Shown here piece by piece: positions 1 through 7,584 of a stretch of DNA of 64,000 bases. The notes below the pieces were generated by a model. It was given only the letters and a program-made list of their open reading frames with translations. It was not told the DNA's origin and did not search any database. This stretch comes from Streptomyces griseoflavus (GTDB lineage: Bacteria; Actinomycetota; Actinomycetes; Streptomycetales; Streptomycetaceae), in assembly GCF_014649995.1 (NCBI RefSeq), contig NZ_BMUC01000001.1, positions 250,525-314,524 of the forward strand. Direction: 5' to 3'. The translations under genes and the position numbers were made by a program. Within the stretch, counting starts at the first letter, position 1; the number at the start of each line of letters is the position of its first letter.

Positions 1-125
1 GAGCGGCTCGCGTGGGCTGGGCGTCAGCCGGGGGCGGAGACTGGATCCCATCGCCGGTGATGGGCGCGCCGGTAGGGACGAAGGGGAGTGCCGGGGCCGG
101 GGCCCCGGCCCCGCGCCGGCCCGGT

Positions 126-611
126 TCAGCCCATCGCGGCGGTGAACATCCCCGCCTCGTAGGAGCCGCCCCGCTGGTGCAGGATCACGGCGAGCCGGTT
201 GGCCGCGTTGATCAGGGCGACCACGGCGACCAGCGCGGCGACCTGGTCGTCGTCGTAGTGCTCGCGCACCCGGGCCCAGGTCTCGTCGGACACGCCCAGG
301 TGGGCGTCGGCGAGCCGGGTGCCCTCCTCGGCGAGCGCCAGCGCGGCCTGCTCGGCCTCGGTGAACACGGTGGATTCCCGCCAGGCGGCGACCAGGTGGA
401 GCCGGACCGCGCTCTCACCGGCGGCTGCGGCCTCCTTGACGTGCATGTCGATGCAGTGGCCGCAGCCGTTGATCTGGCTGGCGCGCAGCGCGACCAGCTC
501 CTGCGTGGACTTCGGCAGCGGCGACTGCTGCACCACCTGGGCGATGCCCGCGAAGCGCTTGGCGAGCTTGAGGCCGATCTCGTTCTCGAACAGGTTGAAC
601 CGGGTGTCCAT
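126..611 (-). CDS. Carboxymuconolactone decarboxylase / AhpD-like protein
   Basis: A 161-residue soluble protein of the carboxymuconolactone decarboxylase/AhpD fold. The redox motif Cys-Gly-His-Cys lies at residues 50-53 with a following His57, the arrangement used by AhpD-type alkylhydroperoxidases for disulfide-based peroxide reduction. The length is typical of single-domain members. The ATG start follows a GAGGAC Shine-Dalgarno on the minus strand. It is divergent from an ECF41 sigma factor, and ECF41 factors are known to sit beside and control such COE-class genes (carboxymuconolactone decarboxylase, oxidoreductase, epimerase). A matching ECF41-type promoter lies upstream. The family call is secure. 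The physiological substrate is not known. Confidence 0.93.
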   Translation of the reverse strand: MDTRFNLFENEIGLKLAKRFAGIAQVVQQSPLPKSTQELVALRASQINGCGHCIDMHVKEAAAAGESAVRLHLVAAWRESTVFTEAEQAALALAEEGTRLADAHLGVSDETWARVREHYDDDQVAALVAVVALINAANRLAVILHQRGGSYEAGMFTAAMG

Positions 612-666
612 GACTTGTCCTCACAGTCGGTGCCGTACCGGCGAACTGATGAACTGACGCACACGA

Positions 667-693
667 GATGCCGGCCGTCCGGCTCGTGTGACA
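667..693 (-). promoter_or_regulatory. Putative ECF41-type promoter for the CMD gene
   Basis: On the minus strand TGTCACA (693-687) is followed after 16 nt by CATC (670-667). This is one base from the published ECF41 consensus TGTCACA-N15/16-CGTC. It is positioned about 55 nt upstream of the carboxymuconolactone decarboxylase start. The assignment is by motif and context only. Confidence 0.6.
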
Positions 694-727
694 GGGCGCC
701 GCTGTGACGTGGGTTACCGCCGGTGGA

Positions 728-754
728 TGTCACAGGAGGACGGTGGCCGGCGTC
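728..754 (+). promoter_or_regulatory. ECF41 autoregulatory promoter
   Basis: TGTCACA at 728-734 and CGTC at 751-754 are separated by exactly 16 nt. This is a perfect fit to the promoter consensus described for ECF41 sigma factors. It lies directly upstream of the sigma factor gene, giving a leader of about 45 nt, and implies positive autoregulation. Confidence 0.7.
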
Positions 755-807
755 CTGTGCGCGTGACACGGTCGAAGGCGGACGGACGGACGGACGGAGT
801 CGGAGCG

Positions 808-1722
808 ATGAGCGACCACGGCGAGTACGGGCACGACGGGGGCGGCGGTCCCGCCACCGAGGCCTTCGTCGCCCACCGCAACCTCCTCTTCACCGTCGCC
901 TACGAGATGCTCGGTTCGGCGGCCGACGCGGAGGACGTCCTCCAGGAGACCTGGCTGCGGTGGGCGGGCGTCGACCTCTCCGGGGTGCGCGACCGGCGCG
1001 CGTACCTCGTGCGGGTCACGACCCGGCAGGCCCTGACCCGGCTGCGGACGCTGGGCCGCCGCAAGGAGTCCTACGTCGGCTCCTGGCTGCCCGAGCCGCT
1101 CCTCACCACCCCCGACGTCGCCGAGGACGTCGAACTGGCCGACAGCGTCTCCATGGCGATGATGCTCGTCATGGAGACGCTCACGCCGACCGAGCGGGCG
1201 GTGTTCGTGCTGCGCGAGGTGTTCGACCTGGGATACGACGAGATCGCCGAGGCCGTCGGAAAGAGTCCGGCCGCCGTCCGCCAGACCGCCCACCGGGCCC
1301 GCGCCCACGTCGCGGCGCGCAGGCCGCGCGGGGCGGTGTCCCGGACCGAGACCCGTGACGCGCTCGCCGCGTTCCAGCGGGCCGTCGAGACGGGCGACCT
1401 CCAGGGCCTGCTCGACCTCCTCGCGCCGGACGTTGTCCTGCTGGGCGACGGCGGCGGCATCAAGCGGGCCGTGCTGCGGCCGGTCAGGGGCGCCGGCAAG
1501 GTGGCGCGCCTCATGCTCGGCGGCCTCCTCAGGCAGCCCGCCGAGGTCTCGATGGAGCCGGTGCAGGTCAACGGTTTCCCGGGGCTGCTCGTCCGGCTCG
1601 ACGGCGCACTCGACACGGTGATGGCGGCACGCTTCGACGACGGCCTCATCACCGGCCTCTACGCCGTGCGCAACCCGGAGAAGCTGACGCGCATGCGCCG
1701 GCGCACGGTCCTGCGCCGCTGA
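808..1722 (+). CDS. sigJ: ECF41 (SigJ-type) RNA polymerase sigma factor
   Basis: Sigma factor of the ECF41 group, 304 residues from the ATG at 808. Region 2 covers roughly residues 20-82 and region 4 roughly 115-170, followed by a SnoaL-like C-terminal extension. Both ECF41 signatures are visible: WLPEP in the linker (residues 93-97) and DGGG (214-217) in the extension. In this group the fused C-terminal domain, rather than a separate anti-sigma factor, modulates activity. In-frame ATGs upstream would add about 40 residues without sigma homology and would remove the promoter, so 808 is preferred. It is divergent from its likely target, the CMD gene, and carries its own consensus promoter. Confidence 0.93.
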   Translation: MSDHGEYGHDGGGGPATEAFVAHRNLLFTVAYEMLGSAADAEDVLQETWLRWAGVDLSGVRDRRAYLVRVTTRQALTRLRTLGRRKESYVGSWLPEPLLTTPDVAEDVELADSVSMAMMLVMETLTPTERAVFVLREVFDLGYDEIAEAVGKSPAAVRQTAHRARAHVAARRPRGAVSRTETRDALAAFQRAVETGDLQGLLDLLAPDVVLLGDGGGIKRAVLRPVRGAGKVARLMLGGLLRQPAEVSMEPVQVNGFPGLLVRLDGALDTVMAARFDDGLITGLYAVRNPEKLTRMRRRTVLRR

Positions 1723-1796
1723 CCGGCGCTCCCGCCCGTCGCCGACTGGCGCCGCGTCAGGCGGCGGGCGGCGGGCGGCGGGTCACCCTGCCCGTG

Positions 1797-3152
1797 TCAC
1801 TCGGCGGCAGCGCGTTCCCTGTCGTAGTGCCAGTGCCACAGCCTGCACCAGCGGTGGTCGTCGGCGTCGCCGATGTCGCGGTCCACGATCAGCCGGTACG
1901 CCACGGTGGTGCGGGGGTCGTCGCGCAGGGCGAGTCCGTAGGCGGCTTCCAGGCAGGTGAGCGGATCGTCCTCGTCGAGCAGCGCGAACAGGGCGTCGGC
2001 GACCGCGGGTGAGCGGTCCGGGCAGGCGGCCAGGAGTGCCGCCGCCTCACCCCGCAGGCCGGCGTCCGGGCCGTCGGCCAGGGCGAGCAGCGCCTGCACG
2101 GCGGGGGAGAGCAGGGCGTCGTCGTGGACGGCCGTCCGGGAGGCGAGCAGCCGCACCCGGGCGTCCGGGTCACGGATGAGGGGGAGCAGCCCGTCCCTGG
2201 CCGGGGACGTCAGGGAAGCGCCCCAGGGGCAGAAGAGCCCGGGCACCCGCCTGCGTACCCGGACATCGGGGTGGTCGGTGTAGCGGAGGCCGATGTCCTC
2301 CGTGCCGGGATGCTCGTACTCGGCGAAAGCCGCCAGCACCTTCACGAGCATCTCGATGTCCGTCTCCTCCGCCGCCCAGGCGGCCAGGAAGTCGCCCTCC
2401 TGCTGCGCGTACGGGGAGTCGTACACGAGGACGCCCCGGGTGCGCAGGTACTCCGCCACGAAGCGGCGGTGTACCGGGCCGGGGTGGTGACGGTGGGCCA
2501 CCACGGCCTGCCAGGTCTCGAAGCTGGGGCGCTTGAGGAGGACCGACAGCACCTCCCACCAGGTGGCGTGCTCCTCGTCCGGCTGGTCGGCGGCCCGGGC
2601 GACAAGGTCGTCCACGGGGGTCAGGATGCGGAAGGCCCACTCCAGGGCGGTCAGGATGCCGCCGTGCCCGGTCCGCGCGACCAGGCTGCCGAGTGAGACC
2701 TGGTCGATGCGGTGGTACTCGTCGGGGTCGTCCGGCACGCGCACCGTACGCACCGGCCCCGACGTGCCGGTCCGGCGCCGCAACTCCTCGGCCGTGCCCG
2801 TCTCGTACCAGCTCCGGGCCAGGGCGAGCAGCCCTTCGCGGGCTTCCTCGGGCAGCCGGAGCCGGGGCTCGTCACCGAGTACGGCGGTGAGGACGGCCGG
2901 GGAGCCGCCGTCGATGGCACGCCACAGCGGTGTGGTCCCGTCGGGCAGGACCCGGTCGGGATCGGCCCCGCCCTCGACCAGTACATCGGCGACCGCGGAA
3001 TCGAACGCCGCGATGGCCGTACACAGCACCGGCAGCCCGTCGTCGCCCGGGACGTCCGGGTCGGCACCCTCGTCCAGCAGTGCCCGCACCGCTTCTACGT
3101 CCCCGGCCTGAACCGCCGCCACGAGTCGCCGGTCGACTTCATTCCCGCTCAT
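1797..3152 (-). CDS. Ankyrin-repeat protein
   Basis: About 451 residues from the ATG at 3152. The N-terminal ~110 residues contain ankyrin repeats, with helix pairs such as VQAGDVEAVRALLDEGADP followed by a second repeat with VLVEGGADPDRV and a third with TPLWRAI. The central part is unrecognised. The C-terminal 150 residues are Asp/Ala/Leu-rich helical units with RLLASR- and ALLAL-type stretches, resembling HEAT-like repeats. No signal peptide or membrane segment is seen, so it is probably a cytoplasmic protein-interaction scaffold. The partner is unknown. The reading frame is open further upstream, but that extension overlaps the neighbouring ATPase gene and lacks a good ribosome binding site. 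Confidence 0.8.
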   Translation of the reverse strand: MSGNEVDRRLVAAVQAGDVEAVRALLDEGADPDVPGDDGLPVLCTAIAAFDSAVADVLVEGGADPDRVLPDGTTPLWRAIDGGSPAVLTAVLGDEPRLRLPEEAREGLLALARSWYETGTAEELRRRTGTSGPVRTVRVPDDPDEYHRIDQVSLGSLVARTGHGGILTALEWAFRILTPVDDLVARAADQPDEEHATWWEVLSVLLKRPSFETWQAVVAHRHHPGPVHRRFVAEYLRTRGVLVYDSPYAQQEGDFLAAWAAEETDIEMLVKVLAAFAEYEHPGTEDIGLRYTDHPDVRVRRRVPGLFCPWGASLTSPARDGLLPLIRDPDARVRLLASRTAVHDDALLSPAVQALLALADGPDAGLRGEAAALLAACPDRSPAVADALFALLDEDDPLTCLEAAYGLALRDDPRTTVAYRLIVDRDIGDADDHRWCRLWHWHYDRERAAAE

Positions 3153-3210
3153 GAGGGTCGAGCATTCGCGGGACGGCTCGTCCGGACAAGCCGTTTGTTG
3201 CTGTTGCCCG

Positions 3211-3621
3211 TCAGGCCGCCGACAGCTCGCACCACACGTACTTGCCTCGACTGCCCTGCCGGAACAGCGGCTGCCATCCCCACACGTCGGCGCAGGCCCG
3301 CACCAGCGCCAGCCCTCGCCCGTCCTCGGCATCGGCGTCCCCTTCGAACGGACGGGGAGGCTCCGGGGGTTGGGGGTCCGCGTCCCACGCCCCGATCCGC
3401 AACGTCCCCGGCGGCGACCAGCGCACACGCAGGCCGGCGGGGCCCTTGGTGTGCCGTACGGCGTTGGACACCAGCTCGGTGGCCAGGAGTTCGGCGACGT
3501 CGACGAGGCGGATGAGCCCGTGCATGGTCAGGATGAGACGCAGGGTGCGGCGGCTGACGGTGACGGCGCGAAGGTCGTTGGGGATGTACAGGGAGTACTC
3601 CCACGGTTCGTTCTCGGACAT
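3211..3621 (-). CDS. RsbW-like ATP-binding regulatory protein (HATPase_c_2)
   Basis: A 136-residue protein of the histidine-kinase-like ATPase fold found in anti-sigma factors. The N box ELVSNAVRH is near residues 49-57, followed by a G box DGRGLALV. There is no receiver or phosphorylation domain. Streptomyces carry many such stand-alone ATPases beside WhiJ-type HTH/DUF397 pairs, as here, where the HTH gene is divergent about 200 bp away. The start is ATG with GGAG upstream on the minus strand. It is probably a switch protein binding a regulator partner. The actual partner cannot be named from sequence. Confidence 0.85.
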   Translation of the reverse strand: MSENEPWEYSLYIPNDLRAVTVSRRTLRLILTMHGLIRLVDVAELLATELVSNAVRHTKGPAGLRVRWSPPGTLRIGAWDADPQPPEPPRPFEGDADAEDGRGLALVRACADVWGWQPLFRQGSRGKYVWCELSAA

Positions 3622-3837
3622 GCGGAACTCCGTTGTCAGTGAGGGGAGTCGAGAGAGCGGGGTCCGGTGTCGTTGCCGCAGCCGTCATGGCAGGACGGGG
3701 CGGTGCGCTTCCGGTTTCACACGGTGTGCGTCCCATCAGTGACCGTAGGGCTAACATGTCATACGGAGCAAGTCGATCGCCTAACCTGACCCCGAACGGG
3801 TCGCACGAGCAATCCCGTTGAACCGATGGAGCCCCGC

Positions 3838-4683
3838 ATGGTCTTGAGGCGAGAATGCACCGCACGTCAGTTACGTCTGGCAGTCGAACTGCGCAGGTTG
3901 CGAGACGCGGCAGGGCTCTCGGCCATCGAGGCGGCGGCGATGCTCGGAGTCAGCCGCGTACAGATCAGCCACATCGAGTCAGGGCTCGCGGGGGTGAGCG
4001 AGGAGCGTCTGCGCCGACTCGCCGCACACTACTCGTGCACGGATGAGGCGTTCGTCGACGCTCTCGTCGTCATGGCGACGGACCGTACTCGCGGATGGTG
4101 GGAGGAGTATCGAGGTCTCCTGCCCACGCCGTTCCTGGACCTTGCCGAGTTGGAGCAGCACTCCACCTACCGGCGCGACGTGGAGTTCCTCTTCGTGCCC
4201 GGCCTGCTGCAGACGGAGGACTATGCGCGTGCCGCCTTCTCGTCACGGGTGCCCGAGCTTCCCCAGGAAGAACTGGAACTGCGTGTGCGCCATCGGATGC
4301 ACCGGAGAGTGATTCTGGAATCGGCGTGCCCGTACGAAGCGGTCATTCACGAAGCGGCGTTGCGCATCAAGGTCGCGGACCGAGCAGTCGCCCGTGCGCA
4401 GCTCCAGCGCGTTCTCGAACTTTCCGAAGCCGATCACGTCAGTGTGCGGGTCATCCCCTTCGACCTGGAGGGCTTCGGCGGCTTCTGGAGTCCCATGATG
4501 CTGGCGGGCGGAAGGGTGCCCAAGCTGGACACAGCCGTTCGCGACGCGCCACATGGCACCGGCTTCATCGATTCCGAAGCACAACTGGGCGTCTTCCGAA
4601 CGGTTTTTCGTAGAGTGGCGGAGGTGTCGCTGGATCCTGACCGGTCACGCGACTTCATCCTCCGACTCGCCAAGGAACTGTGA
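3838..4683 (+). CDS. WhiJ-like HTH regulator (XRE HTH + DUF5753)
   Basis: About 281 residues. An XRE-type helix-turn-helix occupies roughly residues 10-70 (LGVSRVQISHIESG is the recognition region). A DUF5753 domain fills the rest, recognisable by FVPGLLQTEDYARA and RVIPFD. The architecture is that of the WhiJ family, which represses development in Streptomyces together with a DUF397 partner encoded just downstream. The ATG at 3838 has GGAG six nt upstream. An in-frame ATG at 3826 is the alternative. A TTA leucine codon at 3871-3873 makes translation dependent on the bldA tRNA, linking it to development. Its codon usage and G+C are visibly lower than its neighbours. Confidence 0.9.
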   Translation: MVLRRECTARQLRLAVELRRLRDAAGLSAIEAAAMLGVSRVQISHIESGLAGVSEERLRRLAAHYSCTDEAFVDALVVMATDRTRGWWEEYRGLLPTPFLDLAELEQHSTYRRDVEFLFVPGLLQTEDYARAAFSSRVPELPQEELELRVRHRMHRRVILESACPYEAVIHEAALRIKVADRAVARAQLQRVLELSEADHVSVRVIPFDLEGFGGFWSPMMLAGGRVPKLDTAVRDAPHGTGFIDSEAQLGVFRTVFRRVAEVSLDPDRSRDFILRLAKEL

Positions 4684-4689
4684 GGCTCC

Positions 4690-4884
4690 GTGTCCATCCC
4701 TGACTGGCGCAAGTCTTCCTACTCCGGCGGAGGCGACGGCAACAACTGTGTGGAGATCGCCACCTCCCCCACCCACACAGCCGTCCGCGACTCCAAGGCC
4801 GCCGCCCGAGCCACCCTCACCTTCCCCACCGCCGCCTTCACCCCGTTTCTCGAAGCGCTGAAGAAGCCCACCCGGAAGCCCTGA
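4690..4884 (+). CDS. DUF397 protein, WhiJ partner
   Basis: A 64-residue DUF397 protein with the diagnostic opening WRKSSYSGG, then NNCVEIA and VRDSK. The GTG start lies 6 nt after the stop of the HTH gene, with GAGG upstream, so the two are co-translated. DUF397 proteins are the small partners of WhiJ/AbaA-type HTH regulators and appear to counteract their repression. No DNA-binding motif of its own is seen. Confidence 0.9.
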   Translation: MSIPDWRKSSYSGGGDGNNCVEIATSPTHTAVRDSKAAARATLTFPTAAFTPFLEALKKPTRKP

Positions 4885-4889
4885 CGGCG

Positions 4890-5294
4890 ATGCCCTGGGA
4901 GCTGCGAGAGCATGCCGGCCGGCACTACGCCGTCCTGTTTCACTACGCCTTGCCGGACGACGCCTGGGCCGTGGAACTGAGTGAGGCGAAGCCCGTGCCG
5001 GCCGGTGGAGACCCCAGCGGGGTGACTCATCTGCCCGGCCCCGCCTTCCTGGTGGCGCTCGTCCCGGACGAGGACCCGGATCTGGAGCCGACCGTCCGCG
5101 TCCACAGCCCCGACGAGCGCGTGATCCCGTACGCGATCATGCGCTGGTATCTGGAGCAGGTGGCCGACCAGGTGGCGCGCTGTCGGACCGCGTTCGAGCG
5201 GGCTCATCGACCGGGTCCGGCCACGTCGCCACCAGCGCCTGAAGGTCCGGAAAGCGGGAGCCGCCGATCATCTCCCGGGTCGGCTCACCATTGA
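4890..5294 (+). CDS. Hypothetical protein downstream of the DUF397 gene
   Basis: A 134-residue protein starting at ATG 4890, only 5 nt after the DUF397 stop, so it probably belongs to the same transcript. The first ~105 residues look like a folded, acidic domain with good third-position G/C (HYALPDDAWAVEL, RVIPYAIMRWYLEQVADQV). The last 30 are Pro/Ser/Gly-rich and coincide with the tail of the convergent gene, so the natural protein may have evolved by read-on after loss of a stop. I do not recognise a family. Confidence 0.65.
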   Translation: MPWELREHAGRHYAVLFHYALPDDAWAVELSEAKPVPAGGDPSGVTHLPGPAFLVALVPDEDPDLEPTVRVHSPDERVIPYAIMRWYLEQVADQVARCRTAFERAHRPGPATSPPAPEGPESGSRRSSPGSAHH

Positions 5295-5802
5295 GCCAGC
5301 ACACCTCCTCGGGTCCGCCGTCGCCGGTGTCGAACAGGCAGCACACCGCGCCGCTCGCGGAGGCGAGGTCGGTGAACAGTTCCCTGACGCTGGCAGACGC
5401 CGCGAACAGGCGGCTCATCGCCGAGGTCGCCGCCCAGAAGTCGATCGACGTGTAACCGGGGTGCAGGGGCGACTCGAAGCGGACGGTCGCGTAGACGTAC
5501 CCGATCTGGACGCGCCCGTTCTCCTCGACGCCGCCGCCATGCGCCTCCAGATAGGCGCGCACCACGTCGTCGATGCCGAACATGAGCGAGGTGTCCAGCT
5601 CGAACGTGCCGCCCGCGGAGCGGTCGACCGGCTCGCTCTTGAACCCGGACGTGAAGGGGACCACCACCCGGTCACCGCCCGGCAGCGTGACCTCCAGCGG
5701 CGGCACGTCACGCGTCGGCGGCGCCAGCTCGGCCACACGGGTCAGTGCCCCGGCGACGTTCCGGGGCGGCAGCTGGATGTCGTAGCTGTGGATCAGACCC
5801 AT
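5137..5802 (-). CDS. Hypothetical protein
   Basis: A 221-residue soluble protein from ATG 5802, preceded by GGAGGG. The core (residues 1-185) has regular alternating beta/alpha character, a FELDTSLMFGIDDVVRAYLE segment and a conserved-looking IDFWAATSAMSRLF. I do not recognise a characterised family. The final ~35 residues are Pro/Arg/Ser-rich and overlap the tail of the convergent gene by 158 bases, which is unusually long for two real genes, so one C-terminus is probably extended. Upstream in-frame codons are rejected because the region is low-complexity and lacks a ribosome binding site. Confidence 0.65.
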   Translation of the reverse strand: MGLIHSYDIQLPPRNVAGALTRVAELAPPTRDVPPLEVTLPGGDRVVVPFTSGFKSEPVDRSAGGTFELDTSLMFGIDDVVRAYLEAHGGGVEENGRVQIGYVYATVRFESPLHPGYTSIDFWAATSAMSRLFAASASVRELFTDLASASGAVCCLFDTGDGGPEEVCWLNGEPTREMIGGSRFPDLQALVATWPDPVDEPARTRSDSAPPGRPPAPDTSA

Positions 5803-5903
5803 GGTTCCCTCCGCGGGCCCCTGTCGGCCGACGCAGACCCTCTCATGGCCCGACCTGCGGAGGCCCGCCCTTTTCCCGGCCGCGCCGCCGGAGCGGAATT
5901 CTC

Positions 5904-7007
5904 TCAGGCCGGTCGGGGCGGAGCCTGGGCGGTGTGCTTGGCGAGCAGGCCCGCGAGCAGCATGACGAGCAGACCGATTCCCACGCCGCACAACGTCCAC
6001 AGCACCCGGTAGCCCTCGGCGGTGTAGTCGGAGGGCTGCGGGAGGTCCACCAGGACGAGCACTCCGGCGGCGATGGCCGCGCTGTAGAGCGCGTAGTTCC
6101 AGAAGCGGATCGCCGCCCCGTGCATCAGCAGGACGAGCGCGACCACTTCGAGACCGCGTTCGACCGTGAACAGCCTGAGTCCGTGTGCGCTGGTGGGCAG
6201 GAGCATCAGCAGCGCGGCGACGGCGGCGCCGATCATCGCGCCGGCGAGGCGCTGGGCGGCTGCGAGCGTGGTCTGCTCCAGGCTCGGTTTCATCGCGACG
6301 ATGGCCGCGATCGGCAGCCAGTAGCCGTGCGAGAGGTCCAGTCCGAACGCCGGCGCGGTGGCGCCGCCCATGGCCAGGGCGCGGATCAGCGCGAACAGGA
6401 CCAGCGGGCGGGTCAGTTTTCTCCGCGAGGTGTCACCCGGGAGTTCCGCGACCGGCTGGGGCCGGTCCCGGCGCCCGCGGATCAGCCAGGCGACGAACGT
6501 CACCGCGATCCACAGCGCCGACCCACCGGTCCAGGCGAGGACCTGGGCCCAGACGTGGCTGGTGAGGTGGGCGTGCTGATGGAAGCCGACCGCCACTCCG
6601 AGGGTGACGACGAACCAGACGTTCAGCAGCAGGGCGGCCACGAACCGGTGCACCCCGAACGCGGCCGTCAGGCCGGCCACCAGCGTGACGCAGAAGACCG
6701 CGAGCACCAGCCGGCCCCAGTCGGCTCCGCCGATGCCGAACCCCAGCGCGGTCACTCCCGCACCGGCCAGTCCGAAGACGGCGATGTGCGACGCGCGGTG
6801 CGCGAAGCCGCCTCCCGGGTCGGCCAGTCCCGCGAACAGCAGGCCGAACAACGCGCTGAGAAGGTACTGCTCGTGTCCGATCGCCCAGAAGACGACCAGC
6901 GGCACCAGCGCGGCGTCCACGAACATCACCGCTCGCGGCCAGTTGATCCCCGCGGGGTCGAGCTCGAACACCCTCGACAGCCGGCCCATGAGTGTCCCCT
7001 GGTGCAT
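5904..7007 (-). CDS. FUSC-type integral membrane protein
   Basis: A 367-residue polytopic membrane protein. Two blocks of hydrophobic helices (about residues 25-185 and 205-350) are separated by a charged cytoplasmic loop containing IRGRRDRPQP. This duplicated layout with the HGYWLPIAAIVAMKPS segment is typical of FUSC/aromatic-acid-exporter-like proteins, which move organic anions. The start at 7007 has a strong AGGAGG seven nt upstream. The ATG six codons later is less well placed. It is divergent from a GntR regulator with 230 bp between them. Substrate is unknown. Confidence 0.85.
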   Translation of the reverse strand: MHQGTLMGRLSRVFELDPAGINWPRAVMFVDAALVPLVVFWAIGHEQYLLSALFGLLFAGLADPGGGFAHRASHIAVFGLAGAGVTALGFGIGGADWGRLVLAVFCVTLVAGLTAAFGVHRFVAALLLNVWFVVTLGVAVGFHQHAHLTSHVWAQVLAWTGGSALWIAVTFVAWLIRGRRDRPQPVAELPGDTSRRKLTRPLVLFALIRALAMGGATAPAFGLDLSHGYWLPIAAIVAMKPSLEQTTLAAAQRLAGAMIGAAVAALLMLLPTSAHGLRLFTVERGLEVVALVLLMHGAAIRFWNYALYSAAIAAGVLVLVDLPQPSDYTAEGYRVLWTLCGVGIGLLVMLLAGLLAKHTAQAPPRPA

Positions 7008-7214
7008 GGCCTGTCCTCCTCGTCCGGTCCCCACTGGCCAGAGACGCCTCGCCCGCATCCGCCGCGACCGTGATCGACAGGCACAGCGTGACGGCCGGCC
7101 GGCCCGACACCCCCAATTGCTCCGAAAGCGGCATGTCCGCGCCGTGGCGCCGACCGACGCCCCCTGGCCGCCCCTGAGTCGTATGGCATTCCGCGACCTC
7201 CCGCATGACGCCGA

Positions 7215-7237
7215 TGGTGCTATTGTCATTAGCACCA
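7215..7237 (+). promoter_or_regulatory. Inverted-repeat operator overlapping the gntR promoter and start codon
   Basis: TGGTGCTA (7215-7222) and TAGCACCA (7230-7237) form a perfect 8-bp inverted repeat with a 7-nt spacer. The repeat ends on the A of the gntR start codon, and a possible -10 (TATTGT, 7221-7226) lies inside it. This suggests a leaderless mRNA and tight autorepression. GGTG...CACC-type dyads are usual for YtrA-type GntR regulators. Confidence 0.6.
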
Positions 7238-7584
7238 TGCTGCTGAGATTGAACGTTGCGGACGACCACCCCCTGCACGAGCAGGTGGCGGGCGCGATCC
7301 GGCGGGCCATCGCCGAAGGCGAATGCGCGCCGGGCGACCGTTTGCCCCCGGCCCGGGACCTCTCCCAGGCGCTGGGCGTGAACGTCAACACGGTGCTGCG
7401 GGGCCTTCGGGCGCTGCGCGACGAGGGAGTGCTGGAGTTCCGGCGGGGGCGGGGCGTGACCGTGGCCCGGGCCGCCGACGAGCGCGCGGCCCTCCTGGAC
7501 CGCGTACGCGACGTCGTGGCCGACGCGGCACGCCTCGGATACGGCAAGGACGACATCATCGACATGATCAGGGGGATCCCGTGA
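7237..7584 (+). CDS. GntR-family regulator, YtrA subfamily
   Basis: A 115-residue regulator consisting of a GntR winged helix (about residues 12-76, with PPARDLSQALGVNVNTVLRGL and FRRGRGVTV) and a short helical tail. It has no effector domain, which is the hallmark of the YtrA subfamily. Such proteins usually repress an operon of membrane proteins of which they are the first gene. The next gene overlaps by the four bases GTGA and encodes a DUF1648 membrane protein. There is no Shine-Dalgarno, and the promoter-like region abuts the ATG, so translation is likely leaderless. Confidence 0.93.
   Translation: MLLRLNVADDHPLHEQVAGAIRRAIAEGECAPGDRLPPARDLSQALGVNVNTVLRGLRALRDEGVLEFRRGRGVTVARAADERAALLDRVRDVVADAARLGYGKDDIIDMIRGIP

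Noticed and set aside
1756-1781. GGCGGC-type short repeat after the sigma factor gene
   Set aside because: Low-complexity G/C tract common in this genome type, with no convincing structure or function.
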